Assembly: GCF_013266755.1 (NCBI RefSeq)
Contig: NZ_JABRWJ010000001.1
Coordinates: 744,001-808,000, forward strand
DNA length: 64,000 nt
Reading direction: 5' to 3'
Origin: Pseudaquabacterium terrae
GTDB taxonomy: Bacteria; Pseudomonadota; Gammaproteobacteria; Burkholderiales; Burkholderiaceae_C
In this document: in pieces, positions 57,911-64,000 of the stretch
Layout of the letters: each line of letters starts with the position of its first letter
How positions within the stretch are numbered: the first letter of the stretch is position 1
Program-made: the position numbers and the translations under genes
Notes under the pieces: generated by a model
The model's input: only the letters and a program-made list of their open reading frames with translations
The model's database searches: none
Told to the model about the DNA's origin: nothing

Positions 57911-58810
57911 TCAGTCGAAGGCCGGCAGCAGCTCCGTGCGCAGCAGGCCGCGCCGCTGCTCGAAATCCGGCAGCACCGAGCGCACGACCTCCCAGAACGC
58001 CGCGCTGTGGTTCATCTCGCGCAGGTGGGCGAGCTCGTGCGTGACAACGTAGTCGATCACCGGCAGCCCGAAGTGAACCAGCCGCCAGTTGAGCCGCACC
58101 GAGCCGTCGACGCTCGCCGAGCCCCAGCGCGTCGACGCCGAGCTCAGGCTGAGCCGCTTCATGCGCACGCCCAGCCGCGGCGCGAACAGCGCGCAGCGCT
58201 CCTCGAAGATGCGCCGCGCCTGGCGCTGCAGCCAGCTCTGCACCGCCTCGCGGATCTGCGCCTCGCTGGCCGACTGCGGCAGGCCGACGTGCAGCGTCAG
58301 CTTCGGCACGCCGGGCAGCGCCTCGGCGTCGCTGTGCAGCACCGCGCCGGTCACCCGCGGATCGAGCACGACGATCACCGTCTCGCCGAGGAAAGGCAGG
58401 CTGGTGCCGTCGTGCCAGCGCACGCGGTTGGCCTGCATGCGCTCGGCGCGCTGCTGCTGCTCGTGCAGCTTGCGCAGGATCCAGTCGGCTTTCGATTGCA
58501 GCGCCTGCTCGACCTCGCCGACGCCGACCCAGCGCGGCGCGCTGACCGACAGCCCCTCGGCACTGACGACGAAGCCGATGCTGCGCCGCCGCCCGCGGCG
58601 GAATTCGTAGGCGACGCGGTGCTCGCCAAGGTCGATGTGGCGCTGCGCGCGCGGGTGCTGGAAACGGGGCATGGGTGCGGGAGTGGCCGGAGGCGGCGGC
58701 GCCGCGGCGCCGTCGACCCGGCGCTCGGGCGGCAGCGCCGGCGCGGGCGACGCTCCATCGAACAGCGACAGCTGCTCCGGATGTTCAGGCGGATGGGAGG
58801 GCCACGCCAT
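57911..58810 (-). CDS. YgjP-like M48-family metal-dependent hydrolase with an N-terminal QLSLF motif
   Basis: 299 residues. The zinc motif HELAH is in VIDYVVTHELAHLREMNHSAAFWEVV with a third His after six residues, the YgjP/DUF45 (WLM-related) signature; LSLSSASTRWGSASVDGSVRLNWRLVHFG precedes it. The first ~60 residues are Pro/Ala-rich and contain QLSLFD at about residues 13-18, an exact match to the QLxLF consensus for binding the DNA polymerase sliding clamp. The repeat at 58810 overlaps the first base of the ATG. Substrate unknown. Confidence 0.88.
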   Translation of the reverse strand: MAWPSHPPEHPEQLSLFDGASPAPALPPERRVDGAAAPPPPATPAPMPRFQHPRAQRHIDLGEHRVAYEFRRGRRRSIGFVVSAEGLSVSAPRWVGVGEVEQALQSKADWILRKLHEQQQRAERMQANRVRWHDGTSLPFLGETVIVVLDPRVTGAVLHSDAEALPGVPKLTLHVGLPQSASEAQIREAVQSWLQRQARRIFEERCALFAPRLGVRMKRLSLSSASTRWGSASVDGSVRLNWRLVHFGLPVIDYVVTHELAHLREMNHSAAFWEVVRSVLPDFEQRRGLLRTELLPAFD

Positions 58811-58881
58811 CAGTGCCTGCCCGGCCGCCCGAAAGGCACTGAGCGCCCCTCGGGGGCCGCGAACGAAGTGAGCTGGGGGCT
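58810..58881 (-). repeat. Intergenic GC-rich hairpin repeat, copy 2
   Basis: Same element as at 22125-22198, same orientation. TCAGTGCC (58810-58817) pairs with GGCACTGA (58835-58842), then CCCCTCGGGGG and GAACGAAGTGAGC-TGGGGGCT follow. The first stem base is the A of the YgjP gene's ATG. It is flanked by genes on the minus strand and fills about half of the 156-bp gap. Confidence 0.8.
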
Positions 58882-58966
58882 CATGTTGCAGCAGATTCTA
58901 CGGACCACACGCCCGACCTGCCGCACCTCGGCCGGGTTAGCGCGCCGCGCCAGCCGGCCAGGACGC

Positions 58967-59836
58967 TCAGCGGCTCGCCCGCGCGCGGCTGGCCAGCACC
59001 AGCGCGATGCCGCCGAGGATCACGATCGATGCGCCGGCCAGCCGCGCCGTGATCAGCTCACCGAGCAGCAGCACCCCCCCGAAGGCAGCGATCGGCGGCA
59101 CCGACAGCTGCACCGTCGCCGCGCGCAGCGCCGACAGGTCCTTCAGCGCCGCATACCAGATCACGTAGCCGATGCCCGAGGTCAGCGCACCCGAGGTCAC
59201 CGCCAGCGCCAGCCCTGCCGGTGTGGCCCGCGCGTTCGCCACCAGCAGCACGCTGAGCAGCAGCGCCATCGGCGTGGCGCGCAGGAAGTTGCCGGCGCTC
59301 GCCGCCAGCGGATCGCCGGCGCCGCGGCCCAGCAGCGAGTAGCCGCCCCAGGCCACGCCGGCACCGGCCATCAGCGTCGCGCCCAGCAGCGGCGGCGCCG
59401 CGAGCCCGGGCGACACCAGCCAGACCAGGCCGGCCACCGCCAGCACGAAGCCCAGCCAGGCCAGTGGCGAGAAGCGCTCCCCGGCGCGCAGGCCGGCGCC
59501 GAACATGGTCAATTGCACGGCGCCGAAGAGGATCAGCGCCCCGGTGCCGGCGCCCAGCGAGCGGTAGGCGAACGAGAACAGCACGACGTAGGCGAACAGC
59601 ATCGCCGCGGCAACCCAGCCCGGGCGCGCCGGCCGCGACGGGCCGCGCCGCAGCCGCACGATCGCGGCCAGCGCCAGCGCCCCCGAAGCCAGCCGCACGC
59701 TGGAAAAACTCGCGGCGTCGATGCTGTCGTGCTGCAGCGCCATCCGGCACAGCAGCGAATTGGCCGCGAAGGCCAGCATCGCGATGCCGGTCAGCGCGGC
59801 GGTGCGCCACGCGCTCGGCGTGCCGTGGGCGCTCAT
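58967..59836 (-). CDS. DMT/EamA family transporter (second copy)
   Basis: 289 residues with ten predicted helices. The start ALTGIAMLAFAANSLLCRMALQHDSIDAASFSSVRLASGALAL differs clearly from the protein at 12212, and SGALTSGIGYVIWYAALKDLSALRAATVQLSVPPIAAFGGVLLLGE is the EamA repeat-two signature. Substrate unknown. ATG overlaps the DUF2182 stop by ATGA, linking it to that pair. Confidence 0.92.
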   Translation of the reverse strand: MSAHGTPSAWRTAALTGIAMLAFAANSLLCRMALQHDSIDAASFSSVRLASGALALAAIVRLRRGPSRPARPGWVAAAMLFAYVVLFSFAYRSLGAGTGALILFGAVQLTMFGAGLRAGERFSPLAWLGFVLAVAGLVWLVSPGLAAPPLLGATLMAGAGVAWGGYSLLGRGAGDPLAASAGNFLRATPMALLLSVLLVANARATPAGLALAVTSGALTSGIGYVIWYAALKDLSALRAATVQLSVPPIAAFGGVLLLGELITARLAGASIVILGGIALVLASRARASR

Positions 59837-60624
59837 CGGGCGAAGAACGCTATCCACGCGCCCCAGGCCAGCAGGGCCACCCCCAGGGGCGCGCTCAGGT
59901 GCCGGCCCCAGGCGAAGTTCTTCTCCACCGCCATCAACACCGCCAGCAGCAGCATCCAGCCCAGGCTGCCGGTGCCGACGACGAACATCAGCAGCATCAG
60001 CGCCCAGCAGCAGCCGACGCAGAACAGGCCATGGTTCCAGCCGAGCAGGAAGGCCTGGGCGCCGTGCGCGCGACCGCGCCAGTGCTCGATCACGAAGCTC
60101 ATCGGCGTGCGGCACTTGTCGAGGCAGCGATGCTTGAGCCGGCTGAACTGGAACGCGCCGGCCAGCACGACCGTGGCCGCGCCGATCAGCGAGGCATGCC
60201 AGGCCAGCCATGGCAGTGCCGCCACCGCCGCCAGCACCAGCGCATGCAGCCCATGCGCGAGCACGCCGAACGCGCCCCAGGCCGCCGTGTAGCCCAGCCC
60301 CAGCAGCCATAACAGGCGGCTACGGTCGGCCCGTGCCGACGCGACACGCTCGAACGCGCTGAACAACGGATAGCTGCTCGGCAGCATCATCGCCGCGACC
60401 ATCAGCACCCAGGCCGCCGCCGTCAGCGCCGCCGGCACCAGCCAGACCCCCCCGGGAATGCTGCGGCACAGCTGCGCCGCGGGGCCGGACAGTGTCCAGT
60501 CGCCGTGGTCGAGGTAGCGGCCCCACGGGCTGCCGGCCCAGGCCCACAGCAGGCCCCAGGCGAGCAGCACCATGGAGCCCAGCAGCGGCGCCAGCAGGCG
60601 CCGCCGTTGCACGCGCAGGGCCAC
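59833..60624 (-). CDS. DUF2182 membrane protein (start uncertain)
   Basis: About 263 residues from GTG at 60624; GTG at 60612 and ATG at 60573 are alternatives. Several membrane helices. The family signature is VLMVAAMMLPSSYPLFSAFERV, then LKHRCLDKCRTPMSFVIEHW and NHGLFCVGCCWALMLLMFVVG, with Met, Cys and His placed for metal binding. It is paired with DUF1326, as in many other genomes, and joins EamA by ATGA. The two DUFs probably form a metal-related membrane complex; function is unknown. Confidence 0.82.
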   Translation of the reverse strand: MALRVQRRRLLAPLLGSMVLLAWGLLWAWAGSPWGRYLDHGDWTLSGPAAQLCRSIPGGVWLVPAALTAAAWVLMVAAMMLPSSYPLFSAFERVASARADRSRLLWLLGLGYTAAWGAFGVLAHGLHALVLAAVAALPWLAWHASLIGAATVVLAGAFQFSRLKHRCLDKCRTPMSFVIEHWRGRAHGAQAFLLGWNHGLFCVGCCWALMLLMFVVGTGSLGWMLLLAVLMAVEKNFAWGRHLSAPLGVALLAWGAWIAFFAR

Positions 60625-60638
60625 CGCCGGACGCCGCG

Positions 60639-61241
60639 TCAGGCGTCGAAGACGAAGGTGCTCTGCAACGCGTTGTGGTTCTTGATGTCGACGTCGATGC
60701 CGATCTTCGGATTCTTCGAGCGGTACACCGGCGCCTTGCCGACGAACACCGGCGCGCCCGGCACGGTCGAGAACACGGTGTCCGACAAGGTGGTCTGGCC
60801 GCCGGTCGCGCCCCGGTACGGCTCGAGCTCGGCGTAGTAGTCCTTGCCGATCTCCAGCGTGCCCTTGCCGCCCTGCACCGTGAAGGTGATCGGCGCGCGC
60901 TCGACCGAGACCACCGTGCCGATCAGCTTGGCCAGATCGGCCACCGGGCCGCCGGCCTGGCCGGTGAAGACCTTCAGCAGCGCATCCTCTTGCGCCTTCG
61001 AGGCCTGGTCGTCGACGTAGATCGCCGCGGTCCAGTTGCCCAGCAGGATGTTGCCCGGCACGTGCGCGACGGCGGCAATCGTGTTGCCGCCGACTTCCAC
61101 CCCATCGACCGAGCCCTTGTCGATGCGCCACGCGATGATCGTGTCGCAGGTGCCGTTGTCCGGGTCCTCGCCGATCCAGCACGGGCACAGCACCCGGCAG
61201 TTGCAGACTTCGAGCAGACGGCCTTCGAGGTGGTAGCTCAT
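60639..61241 (-). CDS. DUF1326 protein
   Basis: 200 residues. The signature CNCRVLCPC (LLEVCNCRVLCPCWIGEDPDNGTCD) carries four Cys near the N-terminus, suggesting a metal site. The rest is beta-rich (GNTIAAVAHVPGNILLGNWTAAIYVDD, NPKIGIDVDIKNHNALQSTFVFDA). No signal peptide. The only close neighbours are DUF2182 and EamA; the pair DUF1326-DUF2182 recurs widely, so they probably work together. Confidence 0.9.
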   Translation of the reverse strand: MSYHLEGRLLEVCNCRVLCPCWIGEDPDNGTCDTIIAWRIDKGSVDGVEVGGNTIAAVAHVPGNILLGNWTAAIYVDDQASKAQEDALLKVFTGQAGGPVADLAKLIGTVVSVERAPITFTVQGGKGTLEIGKDYYAELEPYRGATGGQTTLSDTVFSTVPGAPVFVGKAPVYRSKNPKIGIDVDIKNHNALQSTFVFDA

Positions 61242-61332
61242 CCGTTCCTCCGATCGTTCGCTGGGAGAGGGGCGAAGATGCTACTCCCGGCGGTGCGGGC
61301 AAGGGCAGCGACCCTACGCGCCGCGCGGAGCT

Positions 61333-62118
61333 TTAGGCTTCGGATTGCCGCGCCGCGGCCACCGGCGGCACCTGCCCGGCGTAAGCCTCGGGGTCGATGC
61401 GCCGCATCTCGGCCTCGATCCAGGCCTCGACTTCGCGCATCAGCTCGTCCGGCTGGCGGCCCTCGACCGGGATCGGCCTGCCGATCGAGATGTCGATCAC
61501 CCCGGGCTTCAGCAGGAAGCTCTTGCGCGGCCAGCAGCGCGCCGAGTTGACGGCGATCGGCACGATCGGCGTGCCGGTGGTGATCGCCAGCCGGCTGGCG
61601 CCGCTCTTGTAGGTGCCCTGTTGGCCGCGCTCGCTGCGCGTGCCTTCGGGGAACATGATGACCCACAGCCCCTGCGCCATCAGCGCCTTGCCCTGCTCGG
61701 CGACCTTGTTCCAGGCTTCGGTGCGCTTGCTGCGATCGATGTGGATCATGTCGAGGCGGGCCATCGCCCAGCCGAAGAACGGGATGTAGAGCAGCTCGCG
61801 CTTGAAGACGTAGCACAGCGGGTGCGGCATCAGCGCCGGGAATGCGAAGGTCTCCCAGGTCGACTGGTGCTTCGGTGCCAGCAGCACGGCGGCCTTCTCG
61901 TCCTGCGCGGTCGGCAGGTGCTCCATTCCGGAGATGCGGTGGCGCACGCCGCAGATCACGCGCGCGCCCCAGATCGCCACCCGCAGCCAGCCGGCGCACA
62001 TCCAGTACACCGGGCGGCCGCGCACGAAGATCGAGAACACCAGCACCGACAGCGCCCAGGGCACGACGGTGACCGCCAGCCACAGCACGAAGAGCATCGA
62101 ACGAACGGCGGACAGCAT
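61333..62118 (-). CDS. plsC: 1-acyl-glycerol-3-phosphate acyltransferase family protein
   Basis: 261 residues with an N-terminal membrane segment (MLFVLWLAVTVVPWALSVLVFSIF). Motif I reads KHQSTWE, so the catalytic HX4D is here HX4E; motif III is IMFPEGTRSERG and motif IV GTPIVPIAVNSARCW. It acylates lysophosphatidate or a related lipid. ATG overlaps the gmhB stop by one base (TGATG). Gene order glyS-gmhB-plsC is common in betaproteobacteria. Confidence 0.88.
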   Translation of the reverse strand: MLSAVRSMLFVLWLAVTVVPWALSVLVFSIFVRGRPVYWMCAGWLRVAIWGARVICGVRHRISGMEHLPTAQDEKAAVLLAPKHQSTWETFAFPALMPHPLCYVFKRELLYIPFFGWAMARLDMIHIDRSKRTEAWNKVAEQGKALMAQGLWVIMFPEGTRSERGQQGTYKSGASRLAITTGTPIVPIAVNSARCWPRKSFLLKPGVIDISIGRPIPVEGRQPDELMREVEAWIEAEMRRIDPEAYAGQVPPVAAARQSEA

Positions 62119-62717
62119 CAGTGCAGCTCTCCGGGACCGGAGATCGTGGCGTGGTCACGCCGCAGCAGGTGCTCGGCAAAGGCGCCCAGGCTGGTGTGCA
62201 CTTCGGTACCCGGCACCTGCGCCAGCATGCGCTGGATCTGCGACGCATCGAGCCCGGCCGAGCGGCCCGACAGCACCAGGTGCGCCTCGCAGCCGGCGGC
62301 CCGCGCGGCCTGCAGGTCGCGCAGCGTGTCGGCGACCATCGGCACCAGCTTCAGGTCGATGCCGTAGCGGCGGCCGATCTCGCGCATCAGGCCGGGCAGC
62401 GGCTTGCGGCAATCGCAGCCGTCCTGTGGCGTGTGCGGGCAGAAGAACACCGCGTCGACGCGGCCGCCCACCGTCATCAGCCGCTGCAGCATGTGCGTGT
62501 GCACGGCATTGACCGAGGCCATGTCGATCATGCCGCGACCGATGCCGCTCTGGTTCGTCGCGACGACGCAGTGCCAGCCGGCATGGTTCAGCCGCGCGAC
62601 GGCTTCGAGCGCGCCGTCGATCGGGTGCCACTCCTCGGGCGCCTTGACGTGATCGTCACGGTACTCGTTGAGGATGCCGTCACGGCCCAGGATCACCAGC
62701 TTGACGACCGGTTGCAT
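62118..62717 (-). CDS. gmhB: GmhB-family HAD phosphatase lacking the nucleophilic Asp
   Basis: 199 residues. GmhB removes the 7-phosphate from heptose bisphosphate in lipopolysaccharide core synthesis. Motif I should read DRDG but here is ILGRDGILNE, so the first (nucleophile) Asp is Gly; the second Asp is kept. Other motifs are present: ATNQSGIGRG, the Zn loop CPHTPQDGCDCRKPLPGL, and VADTLRDLQAA. The codon read from the sequence is GGC, not a reading artefact. Either the protein is a pseudo-enzyme, or it uses another residue, or it is a lineage variant. Sits between glyS (26 bp) and plsC. Confidence 0.85.
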   Translation of the reverse strand: MQPVVKLVILGRDGILNEYRDDHVKAPEEWHPIDGALEAVARLNHAGWHCVVATNQSGIGRGMIDMASVNAVHTHMLQRLMTVGGRVDAVFFCPHTPQDGCDCRKPLPGLMREIGRRYGIDLKLVPMVADTLRDLQAARAAGCEAHLVLSGRSAGLDASQIQRMLAQVPGTEVHTSLGAFAEHLLRRDHATISGPGELH

Positions 62718-62743
62718 CGCTCACGCTCCTTGTTCGATCGGCT

Positions 62744-64000
62744 TCAGGATGCCAGCCGGGACAGGTCGGCGACGCGGTTCATCGCCGCATGCAGGCCGGC
62801 CAGCAGCGCGAGCCGGTTGTTGCGCAGCGCCGCGTCGTCGGCATTGACCATCACAGTATCGAAGAAGGCATCGACCGGCGCCTTCAGCGCCGCCAGCGCC
62901 TGCAGCGATGCGCTGTAGTCGCCGCGCGCGAACGCCGCGTCGGCGGCCGGCTGCACCGCTTGCAGCGCCTCGTGCAATGCGGCTTCGGCGGGCTCCCTCA
63001 GCAGCGCGGCCTGCACCGCTACCGGGGCACCGGCCTCGGACTTCTTCAGGATGTTGCCGACGCGCTTGTTCGCCGCCGCCAGCGAGGCCGCCTCGGGCAG
63101 CGCGGCGAAGGCGCGCACGGCGGCCAGCCGCTTCGGAATCTCGGCCCAGCGCTCGGGACGCGCTTCGACGACCGCATCGACTTCCTGCGCGCTGTAGCCC
63201 TGCTCGCGCAGGTAACCGGCGAGGCGTTCGCGCAGGAAGAAGCCGACCTCGGCCTGCGCCTGGCCGTGCGTCGCCGCAAACGCACCGAACGCATTGCCGA
63301 CCAGGCGGTGGATCTCCAGCGGCAGCTCGGCTTCGATGAGCATGCGGATCACGCCGAGCGCATGGCGGCGCAGCGCGAACGGATCCTTGTCACCGGTGGG
63401 GATCTGGCCGATGCCGAACAGGCCCGCCAGCGTCTCGAGCTTGTCGGCCAGCGCGACCGCCAAGCCGACCGGATGGCGCGGCAGCGCATCGCCGGCGAAA
63501 CGCGGCCGGTAGTGGTCCTCGATCGCCAGTGCGATGTCCTCGGTCTCGCCGTCGTGGCGCGCGTAGTAGCCGCCCATCACGCCCTGCAGTTCGGGGAACT
63601 CGCCGACCATGTCGGTCAGCAGGTCGGCCTTGGCGAGCAGCGCCGCACGATCGGCGGCGGCGGCCAGCACCTCGCCGCCCAGCGCCAGGCCGATGCCGCG
63701 CGCGATCGAGCGCACGCGCTGCGACCGTTCGCCCTGCGTGCCGAGCTTGTTGTGATAGACGACCTTGTCGAGGCCGCCGACGCGCTCGGCCAGCGGCTTC
63801 TTGCGGTCCTGGTCGAAGAAGAACTTCGCGTCGGCCAGCCGCGGGCGCACCACGCGCTCGTTGCCGCCGATCACCGCCGACGCATCGGCCGGGCGGATGT
63901 TGCTGACGACGAGGAACTTGTGCGTCAGCCGGCCGGCGGAGTCGAGCAGCGGAAAGTACTTCTGATTGGCCTTCATCGTCAGGATCAGGCACTCCTGCGG
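62744..64000 (-). CDS. glyS: Glycine-tRNA ligase beta subunit (5' partial)
   Basis: The 418 visible residues run to the window end without a start; [20 protein letters not shown] at the edge matches the middle of GlyS. The visible part has [87 protein letters not shown] and, near the C-terminus, the anticodon-binding-like helical region ([20 protein letters not shown]). With GlyQ it charges tRNA-Gly. glyQ should be just upstream, outside the window. Confidence 0.96.
   Translation of the reverse strand, partial: PQECLILTMKANQKYFPLLDSAGRLTHKFLVVSNIRPADASAVIGGNERVVRPRLADAKFFFDQDRKKPLAERVGGLDKVVYHNKLGTQGERSQRVRSIARGIGLALGGEVLAAAADRAALLAKADLLTDMVGEFPELQGVMGGYYARHDGETEDIALAIEDHYRPRFAGDALPRHPVGLAVALADKLETLAGLFGIGQIPTGDKDPFALRRHALGVIRMLIEAELPLEIHRLVGNAFGAFAATHGQAQAEVGFFLRERLAGYLREQGYSAQEVDAVVEARPERWAEIPKRLAAVRAFAALPEAASLAAANKRVGNILKKSEAGAPVAVQAALLREPAEAALHEALQAVQPAADAAFARGDYSASLQALAALKAPVDAFFDTVMVNADDAALRNNRLALLAGLHAAMNRVADLSRLAS

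Noticed and set aside
1-64000. tRNA, rRNA, CRISPR arrays, insertion sequences, prophage or integrative element signs
   Set aside because: I looked for cloverleaf-like clusters, regular short repeats, transposase or integrase motifs and composition shifts and found none convincing. The only dispersed repeat is the hairpin element with two copies.

Overview
The window is 64 kb of very GC-rich DNA (about 70% by eye), packed with genes that have almost no space between them. The gene set points to a betaproteobacterium of the order Burkholderiales, in or near the Rubrivivax/Leptothrix/Ideonella group: a bioADF run, cyanate ABC genes with cyanase, a LiuR-type leucine regulon with aceK, the glyS-gmhB-plsC order, and a GC-rich intergenic hairpin repeat of a kind I associate with this group. 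The placement is inference from gene content; there is no rRNA here to test it. I saw no tRNA, rRNA, CRISPR array, transposase, integrase or phage gene, so this looks like ordinary chromosome rather than an island.

Layout. 1-6 kb: the tail of an exported beta-helix-like protein, a lipoprotein with periplasmic SodC, an EcsC/glycine-rich pair, a DUF72 protein, an AlkD-like protein and a GST. 6-13.5 kb: small enzymes (GNAT, VOC, Nudix), a one-chain aconitase-family hydratase with its swivel domain first, an oxidoreductase, an L-asparaginase and a DMT exporter. 13.5-21 kb: a diguanylate cyclase with a duplicated sensor, DUF429, a PabB-PabC fusion (folate) and bioA-bioD-bioF (biotin). 21-31.5 kb: exported proteins (two of them sharing a module with the first gene of the window), queD and queE, an M6-like metalloprotease, an RCC1-propeller lipoprotein, a peptide-type binding protein and a SulP transporter. 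31.6-38.6 kb: a small basic protein, a NarL-type two-component pair, then cynA-cynB-cynD-cynS-DUF1348 and a second DUF72 protein. 38.6-46.5 kb: assorted minus-strand enzymes, an AraC/GlxA regulator and an ECF sigma locus. 46.6-47.8 kb: a membrane diguanylate cyclase.

47.8-57.9 kb is one co-directional minus-strand block: liuR, a thioesterase, liuA, GNAT, peptidase E, carbonic anhydrase, aceK, acetyl-CoA acetyltransferase, SDR, acyl-CoA dehydrogenase and homocysteine methyltransferase. A perfect 24-bp palindrome precedes the thioesterase/liuA part and a degenerate copy precedes liuR. This ties leucine and acyl-CoA breakdown to the isocitrate dehydrogenase switch (AceK) that sends acetyl-CoA into the glyoxylate route. 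57.9-64 kb: a YgjP-like protease, a DMT transporter, a DUF2182/DUF1326 pair, plsC, gmhB and the 3' part of glyS.

Most notable: (1) an unnamed module of about 70 residues (LF-x-[FW]-A-[EQ]-x2-YP-x-[FL]-FP ... YV-x-G) in three otherwise unrelated exported proteins; (2) two copies of a hairpin repeat that touch the start codons of queD and the YgjP gene; (3) a GmhB that lacks the nucleophilic Asp and a QueD that lacks the usual catalytic Cys; (4) all nine convergent gene junctions have 19 bp or less between stop codons, two of them overlapping.
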